64,000 bases of DNA from Strongyloides papillosus (lineage: Eukaryota > Nematoda > Chromadorea > Rhabditida > Strongyloididae): assembly GCA_005656395.1 (NCBI GenBank), contig SRSI01000036.1, forward strand, positions 310,001 to 374,000, read 5' to 3'. A program made the position numbers and the translations under genes. Shown piece after piece: positions 49,201-57,843 of this stretch (within the stretch, counting starts at the first letter, position 1; each line of letters starts with the position of its first letter). The notes under the pieces are model-generated. The model had not been told where the DNA came from, searched no databases, and was given only the letters and a program-made list of their open reading frames with translations.

Positions 49201-50255
49201 TTACAGATTTTTTAACATTAGATGCAAATTTTATCATATCAGAATTTGATTCATGCGTCCTGTTTACACATAATCCATCTCTAATAATTATTTTATTATA
49301 TGTTGATGATATCATGATAATTTCCCAAAATGATATGGTGATTGAGAAATTAAAACAACGTATTTTATCACGATTTGAAGCAAAGGACTATGGTCCTATG
49401 ATAGAACATACTGAATACATCGGACTTGAATTTGCTGTTAAAAATAATGAAATAATTGTCAATCAAGAAATGCGTATAAAGAAGTTAATTGAAGAATATA
49501 GTAGTTTATGCTTGGTACCTAAAAAGAATATTATAATTCCAAAGGGGGAAGTGGTAGAGTCAGACTATTTAAATGAAAAACAACATTCTGATTTTAGAAA
49601 GATAGTTGGAAAGTTGTCGTACATTTCTAATTTATCACGGCCAGATATCACTTTTAGTGTTAATTATCTTCAACGCGTTCTGGAAAAACCAAGGAAGTGT
49701 CATTTATCAATAGCATTGAATATTATAAGTTATTTAATGAAATTCCCTGATTTATCTATACACTTTAAGAAATCGAAGCATCATCCTTTGGAAGTATATT
49801 GTGATGCAAGTTATGCATCTTCAAAAGATGCACATAGTACTACTGGTATAATAATCATGGTTTATGGTGCACCAGTTTACTGGGCTACGAAAAAGCAATC
49901 GACAATTTCATTGTCATCCTCAGAAGCTGAAATTAAAGCTGCTGTCGAGGCTGTAAAACAAATGCTGTGGATTAAAAAGATATTTCAACAAATCTTTAAC
50001 AAATTATCCATTTCACCTGTACTATTTGTTGATAACATACCAGCAATAAATATTATGAAAAATAATGAAATATCAAATGCAAAAATGCGTCATACAAATA
50101 TTAATCTAAGTTTTCTTAAAGAAATGAGAAATAATTTTAAGTATGTCGAAACTAGTGAACAACTTGCAGATGGACTCACAAAATCAGTTTCAACTGATAA
50201 GTTACATAGATTATTTGGTTATGATGATGTTAAGGAAACAGAAGGGGAAATGTGA
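46254..50255 (+). CDS. Copia gag-pol polyprotein
   Basis: One frame of 1333 residues. Domains in order: gag-type region (1-200) with a CX2CX4HX4C zinc knuckle starting at residue 211; protease with DSGA at 300; an integrase HHCC-like zinc region (WHERLMH ... CVAC, about 423-450); an integrase core with Asp474, Asp537 and Glu572; a variable acidic linker (about 700-820); reverse transcriptase with YVDD at 1016-1019; RNase H with YCDAS near 1183, SSSEAE near 1220 and a DN pair near 1255; and the ADGLTK tail typical of copia. The spacing between the second Asp and the Glu is 34 residues, one less than the usual 35. No frameshift separates gag from pol, as in copia. The stop codon (50253-50255) lies inside the right LTR. 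Confidence 0.95.
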   Translation: MGPEKTEVSNLDLAQAFTTVKGLPFVKLSGPNNFRQWKNDMETLCRMVNVNFDEMGKLSSHNKDVMLRLLNLYIDTDLRNELLDFSSPDELIEEVTAKYSSTSLIARIKLQKSLYQLSKEPEESMVDLISRLNTLCRSLKGMDVVISEKDKIIILLGALSDKYESFISSINEKDSYNTISQRLKALDELPSNKVEVEQSVFYSNKYSSIICRNCGGKGHTYKQCLSKKEYKKPPTTYNKYKSHGNQVNYVNDDENLIQEEALMTCLPTDDLSSDNEVEWALSAKGVNFKENNVDTAWFLDSGATVHLCRNPKLLSNLMPIKPVSIMVANGQYIECKWSGQVTISGISIGSVYYHPDLAANLISMVKLKEITKMFIENEDICFRQNNLIIRTKQVNKNIIIVTDVLENKAFSAYKVSPEIWHERLMHIADKELAHHTGLRMSKKCVACSLAKIPRSPHPLNNSAVTRPLELVYFDLAGKISPRGLDGEEYYCIALDEYSKATQIIPLKSKANTLQAVKQIISLWESLVGKSVERVRTDHGTEFENVETSNYFARKEIVKEWSCVGTPQQISVERYNRYVKENVSTIIINRRLTKNTWSLICTSIPYVKNRIRSSATMMEPMKLLGLKFTIDHLRCIGCMVVYKKDKDIKMGMKGNIGVFLAYGPKNSYKVMDVATNCIKITSNVKFYEEYDYIDAKMFYKRLVLHETKIPAHINDIDDLDNIPSSYPSKCITSENVCEDSKIMTSEINDKNITEDSSTNSSINEIPDDLKEDILDLSHKFEEFSVSDDNSISKTQSDYVRNPKFVNGSPIATRTRKKGSAFFVTSPSGYLEASQLPEWKESMKQELESLIKNNTWTYVKKNDIGKQNIITSKWVYNVKNDGRLKSRLTARGCQQPTQSETYSPTVHPSILKAILSICMQTGMKVHTMDCTNAFLQGNFEDNEIVYMTVPKGIELVHPQHKNSICKLLRPIYGLRQSSRCWYRTFTDFLTLDANFIISEFDSCVLFTHNPSLIIILLYVDDIMIISQNDMVIEKLKQRILSRFEAKDYGPMIEHTEYIGLEFAVKNNEIIVNQEMRIKKLIEEYSSLCLVPKKNIIIPKGEVVESDYLNEKQHSDFRKIVGKLSYISNLSRPDITFSVNYLQRVLEKPRKCHLSIALNIISYLMKFPDLSIHFKKSKHHPLEVYCDASYASSKDAHSTTGIIIMVYGAPVYWATKKQSTISLSSSEAEIKAAVEAVKQMLWIKKIFQQIFNKLSISPVLFVDNIPAINIMKNNEISNAKMRHTNINLSFLKEMRNNFKYVETSEQLADGLTKSVSTDKLHRLFGYDDVKETEGEM
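50233..50250 (+). promoter_or_regulatory. Polypurine tract
   Basis: AGGAAACAGAAGGGGAAA lies directly before the right LTR, where plus-strand DNA synthesis of LTR elements is primed. It also codes for the last residues of the polyprotein. Confidence 0.85.
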
Positions 50256-50403
50256 AGTGTTAGGTTTGTCTTTGTCAAACATATAGAATGATTGTTATTA
50301 TGATTATGTTATTATATATATAAATGTAATATGGTAATTGTTTCATCTATCTACTTATTTGTATTTATCATCAATAAACTTATTGTATTACTAATATCTA
50401 ACA
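50251..50403 (+). repeat. Right LTR of the copia element
   Basis: The same 153 bases as the left LTR, with no difference seen. Followed by the AAAGA target duplication (50404-50408). Confidence 0.95.
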
Positions 50404-51330
50404 AAAGAAAACGATTTATACCAATTTTAGTGTCATTTTTCTTGCTTTTTTCTACTTTTTTTTGCAAAAATCTATTTTGTTCCAGACATAACTCTTTTTA
50501 AACTAGATCATTTATTATGATTAAATAGTCATCAAATGTATTTTTTTTAACTTAAAAGAAAAAACAAGTCACAAAACTTTTAGTCTACAATTGATCAAGT
50601 TATGTTAAAAAATATTACTTTTTGGTATAGTTTCCCTCTTTCAAATAACTTTTGTAAAAAGAATTAAAATTTTATGTTTTATGATTTATTTAGAATGTAC
50701 GAGTATGAAACTGAGTATTTAAAAGATTAATTAAAGATAAATCAAATTATGGACCAAAAAGTGATAACCATTTTTTTAGTAAACATTAAAATTTTCTCAT
50801 GTTATAACTTCATCAAAGTTGTTTAAAGAAAAAAATATTAAATTTAGTACATATAATAAAGACTGGCAAAAAATATAAAAACTATAACGAGGTTTGTAGA
50901 TTAAAAACGACAGAAGTTATTTCTTGATATTAATTTCTTTGATTTTTCTTCATTTATATATTTGTAAAATAAAAGCAAATATGTAGTTAATAGAGCAACT
51001 ATATTAAATTGTTTATACCAATTTCAAAAATATGATGAATAGTCACTTAAATTGTTGCTTGGAATGATTCGAATTTTAATTTTTATTCACCTTTTGGATA
51101 TAAATAAGATTTTTTTTGTTAGGTGGATATTTTATTTAACTAAACAGTTTCAATAAATGTAAACGTTATGAAATGATTCTCAAACTTAGAAATATTTCAT
51201 ATATTTTAACAATGTATTTCGGGTTATCTTCTTTCTCCAGAAATGTCTAATTTAGTGGAACAATTTTTTTATACACATACTTTGATTAATAATTTAGTAT
51301 AAAAATGCTTTAATAAAAAATATGCTCTGC

Positions 51331-51366
51331 GGACCAGCCTTGACCAGCTGAAGGCAGGTCTAAGGC
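51331..51366 (+). repeat. G+C-rich hairpin at the end of repeat block 1
   Basis: CCAGCCTT and GACC pair with GGTC and AAGGCTGG across a loop of about 11 bases. It is preceded by TATGCTCTGCGG. A related sequence (TATACTCTGCGG, then GACTCG pairing with CGAGTC) sits at the matching end of block 2 (about 56360-56403). Confidence 0.6.
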
Positions 51367-51385
51367 TGGTTAAAATAAATTAATA

Positions 51386-53424
51386 TAACAAATATCAAAA
51401 GGCAAAGAAATAATAATGATAAAAATGTGAAATTTTTTAATTTAATATAGTATAAAATTTATACTAAATTTGCATTTTTACCTTTATTTTAAAAGTTAAG
51501 TTGTTTTCAACAATACATTTAATAATCCAAGAGTAAAATAAGATTTAAATAATTTCGTTTAAAGATCATTTGTCATTTTACCGGGCGCCTCCAGGGGTTA
51601 TAACGTTTAAATATAAGGATTGTGAAAATATATAGATAGTTATTTTAATTTTCTCGACATAAAAAAGTAATTGTTTTTCACTGATTGTAATCAATTTATT
51701 TTGAAGTAGTTTGTTAATACTACAATATAAACATTAACAAATATAGCCGATTTTTTATATACTGGATGGTGACCTCCAATGTACAAAATAAAACTTACAA
51801 AAAAATCATGTTTTTTTTTACAGTTAAAGTAAAAATACTTGCAAATTTCACTATTGTAATGCTCTAACATTACGCAACATTAACAAATTTGGTCAATTTT
51901 TCATACACGTGAGAGTGACTTTCAATCTACAATATACCAAATGGTTAAAGTTCAGAATAATAGCGACCAGCGTCAAATTGTTTTTTAGTGGGGTTTTTTG
52001 AGTTAGAGGATATTCTAAGCATAGATAACGATAAATATACATATTTTTTAGCATTTGCAGCTTATTTTTTTTGTACAGCATTTGTGTTTTAGAGTGGTTT
52101 TTTTAAATGTTTTGGCATTATAAGCATATGTTATTCGATATCGACATCGTGCTTGGCGAAATCAATGATGTAGGTAACACAATATAAATTGAATGATCAA
52201 AATTATTTTAAAAGATAAGATATCAAAATTATCAAATATCAAAATCATATGATTTATATACCATTACAATCCATTAGTGATATTTATCTTCTTATAATGA
52301 GGTTTTGAGAAATACTAAATATCTCAAAGGAATGACTTATTTTTTTATACATGAATAACAATAAATAAACATATTTAAAAGCATTTAAGCAATTTTTTTT
52401 ACAGCATTTGTGTTTTTGAGTAGACTTTTTGATTTTTTTAAAGTAAATGAACTAGTTTCATTTATTTTTTGATAAAGCTAAAGCATTGCATTCACTAGCA
52501 AGCACTGCTATAATTTTCACCTCATATAAGTGTAATTAATTATTATTAATTGGTAGCCTTTATGAGAGACGTCGGGTTAAAGTTGATTAGTATTAGAAAA
52601 ACTGAGGTGCAACCTTGAAACCTTAATAATTCCTGGATCTTTTTCTAACTAGTAAAGCAACTGATGAACTCGTCTGCCTATCTAAGTGATGTTGATTATC
52701 AGTACTGAAATTCTATCAAATGGATCTTTGACTATCATCTTTGTTTTGATTTGTAAGCATTTTTGATTTTTTTACTGGGAAGTTTATTTTTTTTGTAAAA
52801 TTTTTATTTTTTTTAAAAAATCCCTTATTATTTTTATTAAATTCCATTTTTCTAATGATTTTTAGTTAATTAAATTGAAAAAAATTTTGAAAAAATTACG
52901 ATTTTTTTAAATAAAAAAATATTTTTTAATTTTTAAAAATTTATAAAAATAATAAAAATGTTTGTTAATTTTTATATTTATTTTTAAAACATCATAAAAG
53001 TAAAAAATAAATTGATTACAATCAAAAACTTTTGGTCGCTCTTATTCCGGCCTAACTCCAAAAATGATTTAGAAAAAGTATACTACGACACGGAAAAAGT
53101 AGATAAGACAACAACACATTTTACTAATTATAATGAAGACGATTAAGTAGATTTTAGATGATTTAACATTCTCAATTAAAAAGAAAGGTATAATAAATTA
53201 GTCACAATTAGCTGTAATATTAATTACATCAGTAACAAAAAGTTTTAAATCAACAGTTGAGTATTTGGTTGTAATCTCTGATCTTAAGCTTTAATTTAAA
53301 TGTTGTGCTCTTTGATTTCTTCATAATCTAACATCTCTTCAATTTTCCTATTATATAAACTTTTCTGGTGCTGTAGATTCTTAAAACTGTTTATAGAATC
53401 TATAATAAAAAGAAATAAAAGAAT
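51386..53424. other. AT-rich DNA between the two repeat blocks
   Basis: It contains two copies of the segment seen at 42040-42300 (about 52025-52110 and 52365-52540). The rest is AT-rich with long A and T runs. No gene is seen. Confidence 0.5.
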
Positions 53425-56400
53425 TGTTTCACTCACAACTTCTTTTAAATAAAATCGATTTTTATGAGTAAATAGCCAAAAGTTATGTTATTTTTAACTA
53501 GTAGGCCTGAGTCAGTTTGGAAAATTTTCGGTCAAAATTTGGTCAAGTTATTCTTAAAAACAGCTTTTTTGACCCCTTCTTTAATATAGTTTTGTTCAAA
53601 AAATAAACATTCTTCAAAGTTAATAAAATAATTTGATTAGTATGTCATTTAAAAAGTTATAATTTCAGAATAGAGCGGAAACGCAATACTTTAAAAAATT
53701 TACTAAAACTGGTTAAGGTATTGACCAAAAAATGATAACCTTTTTGGAAAAAAAAACTTTAGAGTTAAAAAGCTGTAATTTAATGAAAACTCAATAAAAA
53801 CAAATAAAAAATAATATTTGTTATAAAGATCTAAATCTAACTTAAAAAAGATAATCTAACAAAGTTTATAGCTTAATAACGAAAGGCGTTATTTTAAATC
53901 GAATGCCAACAAATTCGCTATTTTTTTCACAAAAATCAATTTTGGCTTCAGCTTCATTTTTTTCCAACCTAATCCATTTTTATGATAAGATAGTAGTTAA
54001 ATGTATTAGGTTGTTCCATAAGTTCCCGTGATTTTTTTCAAACGCTTATTTTACCACACTTTTTAATTTTTCCGTACGCGTTATATATATCATTCGAAAG
54101 CTCATTTTCCGCTCTACAAAACCCTGGTAATTCCGTTTTCATATCTTTTAATTTTGCTTTAATTTTATATCTTTAAAATGTAATGCCCAGTAGACAAAAA
54201 ATAACACTTTCGACAACTGCTGTTATTTGCTTTTAATCGTGGCCAAAGAGTGTCTGAAGACGTTCGAGAAATTTATTCTGTGTATGGAAAAGATGCTATG
54301 GGTTGGAGTACTGCAAAATATTGGTGCAAAAAGTTGAAAAATGACAATTTCGACCTTCCAGAGTCTCCACGAATAGATCGGCTATGTATCTTTGATGAGG
54401 ACCGTTTGATAGATCTTTTGAGAACAGACAACTGTCAAACATGCAGAGAGCTGGCCGAAAAAATGAACAGCGTTGTTAGAGCAATCTCCCGTCTTCTTAC
54501 ATCAATGGGTTCTGAGCAAAAATTTCGAGTTTGATTGTCTCATAGTCTTACTGAAAAAAACAAAAAAAAGAGGTTTTTTATTACTTCTCAACATCTCGCT
54601 CGGCATCAAGTGACACGTAGCTACGATAATCGATTCCTGTAAAGAATCGTCACCGGGGATGATAAATGGTTTCTCTACGTCAACACGAGCCAAAGGAAGC
54701 AGTAGATGTGAGCAAGAAATGCGTCTAATTCTAGAGTGAAGCAAGTAATCTGTGTGTTTTGAGATTAAAAAGACGTAATTCATTGAGAAATAACTGAGAA
54801 TAACCAAAAAATAGGCAAAGATCTTAATTTGGATCAATTTTATCACGTAAATTAGACTATTCAACAAAAAAAGATCGGATCAATTAAGCTAAATTATCCT
54901 ACTCTACGACAACGCTCGGACTCATACAGCAAATATTTTTAAAATCGCCTTTCAGGAGTTCAATTGGGATGTTCTTAAGCATCCTCCGTATTCACCAGAC
55001 CTTGCCCCAACGGATTATTACCTACTCCGTTCATTGGCAAACCATATGAGGGACTTAACATTTGAAAACGAAGAGGCACTATATACCTGGCTGAACGAAT
55101 TCTTTGAGTCAAGAGCCATAGATTTCTGGCGTGAAGGTATCAACAAATTAGTGGAAAAGTGGGAAAAGATTGTAAATAATGACGAGGAATATATAATTGA
55201 TTAATTTACTTTTGATTTTTTAAAAAAAAATGTTTTGAAAATAAATTTTTAAAAATCACGGGAATTTATGGAACAACCTAATATTTTGCTCTCAGTGCGG
55301 AAAATGTGTCATAAAACTTTTGGTTCACACAAATTAGAAATTCCGCAATTTAAGATTGCAATCTAATGCAAATATTCGTATAATTCACTAAAAGATATAA
55401 CGACAATTTAGAGAATTCTGTAATACAATTTTATTAATTTTTGTATAGGCACAATTTTAGATAGAAATGTTATACATTTTTAAGTGAAATTGTATAACAA
55501 TTAAATACATCTTTGTAAAAATTCATTTTTTGTAAATGTGATACACTTCTACACAAATTGTTAAGTACATCTTAAATAAATGAATTTTGAATCTTTGCGT
55601 TCATAAGTAAAAAAGTGCATTTAAAAAACAGTACTTTTTAGAACATATTTTTGTACACTTTGGTTTCAGAAATAACTCTTTTAGAAGTTGAAGAAATTTT
55701 TTGATTAATGATACATTTAAAAGGTGCAAGTATGGAACAAGGGTGAAACTGAGTAGTAAAAAAATTAATAAAAAATCATTTAAGTTATGGACCAAAATGT
55801 TACGACAATTAAATAAAAATTAAAATTTCTTAGTGTTATAACCTTATGAAAAGTTGTTTAAAGTAAACAAAACTAAATGTAGAACATAGATCAAAGTCTG
55901 ATTTAATATACAAAGCTATAACGAAGTTTGTAGCATAGAAACGAAAGAAACTAATTTAGGCAATAATTTTATTTGATTTTTCTCATTTATATATTTGTGA
56001 AATTAAAATAATTATGCAGTTTATAGAAAAATGATATTAAGTCGTTTATATCGATTTCAGAAATATAGTAAGAAGTCAATTACTTAATTGCTTGACATTG
56101 TTCAATTATCAGTTTTTATTCATTTTTTAGATATAAAAAATTTCTTTTTATTGAATAAATATTTTATTTAATTAAACTGCTTCAATAAATTGGACGTTAT
56201 AAAATGATTTTTAAACTCAAAAATATTTCAAACATCAGTATATAATAACAGTGTATTTTCGGTTATTTTCCTTCTCTAGAAATGTGTAATTCAATAGAAC
56301 AAATTTTTATACAAACATTTTGAATAATAAGTTAATATAAGAACAATTTTATAAAAAAATATACTCTGCGGATCAGCCCTGACTCGCCGAAAACGAGTCT

Positions 56401-56430
56401 AAAGCAAGCTCTATTAAAATAATATAAAAT
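53425..56430 (+). repeat. Repeat block 2 of the roughly 520-base family, interrupted by a mariner
   Basis: Unit anchors are seen near 53440 and 53945. The sequence at 53590-53700 (TTCTTCAAAGTTAATAAAAT) matches 6145 and 45310. After the mariner (54006-55281) the block continues. Its last 450 bases (55990-56430) align with 50960-51385 of block 1, including the terminal G+C-rich hairpin. The two blocks are therefore direct copies of one larger unit. Confidence 0.65.
54006..55281 (+). mobile_element. Full-length but dead mariner
   Basis: The inverted ends TTAGGTTGTTCCATAA and about 15 more bases match, are flanked by TA (54004-54005 and 55282-55283), and span 1276 bases, the normal mariner length. 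Transposase pieces on the plus strand: EDVREIYSVYGKDAMGWSTA and RELAEKMNSV (54250-54534), VTGDDKWFLYVN (about 54648), then HPPYSPDLAPTDYYL (about 54975) and VEKWEKIVNNDGEY (about 55150). The GDDKW and SPDLAPTDY blocks carry the mariner catalytic acids. Several stops and shifts make it inactive. Confidence 0.92.
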
Positions 56431-56450
56431 ATAGTGTATTGATAAAGGAA

Positions 56451-56507
56451 AAGCCGGCTCTGCGAGAAAGTCGCAACGACCGATGCGAAACTACGGCTTG
56501 TTTTTTT
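56451..56507 (+). other. Compact G+C-rich hairpin followed by seven Ts
   Basis: AAGCCG at 56451 pairs with CGGCTT at 56494-56499. GCGA and TCGC can pair inside, and TTTTTTT follows at 56501. The shape fits a small RNA polymerase III transcript with its terminator, or a structured end of a repeat. No known RNA family is recognised. Confidence 0.35.
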
Positions 56508-57831
56508 ATTCAATGTCAATCACCCTGTTTCTTGTATAAAGTTTTAATTATAGCGAAGCAGCTAAAATGATGCGATGTTCAAGTAAAAAATTAAATTGGA
56601 AAAAGAGAAAATAAAAATTGTATAGAAAATTCTGTAAAGAAATCAAAAGGAACAAAACAAACATTCAAAAAGAATCTTTACCATTAAAAAATGTATTTTA
56701 TCAATAAGAGAATAAAAAATGTACTGTATAAGATTTCAGCTATGAATGTATCCTTTTTTATTTTCTCTAAAAAATATCTCTTAGATGATCTTTTGGTCAA
56801 TTAAAGTGATCAAAAGACATCTATTTTATATTGTTGTATATTAAAATGTTATATTAATAACAATTGTTAGCTATTTCTCTAATAAACTCATTTATTTTGG
56901 TTTATTCTGAATGTCCTAATATTTCTTTTCTTTATCAAACTTGTTTTATGAAATTTTTTAGAAAATGTGCCTACTTCCTCATCTTCTTATGGCTCAAAGT
57001 TATAAAATTAAAATAGTAAAAAATGTTGATTTTACAAAAAAATTACTTTTTATAAAACCTCTACTATTTCTTCATTCTCGATGACCTGACTACTAATTTC
57101 TATAAAAGACGTCAATTTTTGAGATCGTATGTGTTCTGTATCATACTTGAAGTGTAGGATATTACTTTGGATGATTTTTCTTTCACTTACATAATAGAAA
57201 AACATCTATATCTATTTTATTCTCGATGATCTGACTACTAGTTTCTGTATAGGGTGTACAATTTTAGAGATCGTGTGAATTCTGTAACAAACTTTAAGTT
57301 TGGAATGTTACTTCTGATGATTTTTTAATCACTAACGTGATAGAAAAACGTCTATTTCCCAATTTCATTCTTTATGAACTAAAAATAATTCCTGTATAAG
57401 ATGAGATATTTTTGCAGTGCATTTTAAAGCGAATGCAAAGCTCAAGTAGAAAGTGATTCTGTAGAAATCTTTAAGAAAAGGGGAAAATTGTAGAATGCGT
57501 CGCTATTTTCCTATCTTCTTTTAACTCAAAGTTAAAAATTACCTTTCAATTGTTATTATATGTAGAACTTTTAATATTTTTTAATTCTCGATAGCCATAT
57601 TGTGTGATAGTTAAAAAAGATACTCTTTTTATCGTATGACCATTTTATTGAATGAAATTTTAAAGAATGCATCGCAAACTTTTCTGTATCTAATGGCTGT
57701 TCTTTTATGTTTGAGCGCAGTAGAAAGTGATTTTTTAGTAGTAAAAAATGTTTATTAGGTGAATTGTTTATTTTTTTAATAATGTATATATAAATGTATA
57801 TTTTTATTAAAATAATTGTTATTATTCGGTA
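56508..57831. repeat. AT-rich DNA with spaced ATTCTCGAT words
   Basis: ATTCTCGATGA followed by CTGACTACTA and a TTTCT-TATA stretch recurs at about 57073 and 57222, with weaker copies near 57366 and 57584. It recurs again beyond the LINE at 61181, 62276 and 62468. It looks like a loose tandem repeat of 150-500 bases with no coding signal. Confidence 0.5.
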
Positions 57832-57843
57832 AATAAGTGTTGA

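Larger units (their letters stand above)
46097..50403 (+). mobile_element. Complete, apparently intact Ty1/copia retrotransposon
   Basis: It has LTRs of 153 bases at 46097-46249 and 50251-50403, identical at every position I compared. There is a perfect 5-base target duplication AAAGA (46092-46096 and 50404-50408), a primer-binding site at 46250, a single open polyprotein (46254-50255) and a purine tract before the right LTR. The total is 4307 bases. All parts needed for transposition are visible. Identical LTRs mean insertion was recent on an evolutionary scale. Confidence 0.97.
42600..51385 (+). repeat. Repeat block 1 of the roughly 520-base family, interrupted by two transposons
   Basis: Units or parts of units with the CATAACTTTCTTCAAACTTA anchor are seen near 42665, 45125, 45650 and 50480. 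Near 45125 and 45650 the spacing is about 525 bases, and across the retrotransposon insertion it is about 505 once that is removed. A Tc1-like element (43282-44798) and a copia element (46097-50403) sit in the block. It ends in a G+C-rich hairpin near 51331-51366, also found at the end of block 2. It looks like a satellite or the body of a large element without genes. Confidence 0.65.

Noticed and set aside
51331..51385. Helitron 3' end (hairpin followed by CTAA)
   Set aside because: The hairpin abuts CTAA in both blocks, but similarity between the blocks continues past CTAA, and no Rep/helicase remnant or TC start was found.
56451..56507. Hammerhead-type self-cleaving RNA
   Set aside because: GATG and CGAAAC words are present, but the required CTGATGA core, second stem and cleavage-site arrangement are not.
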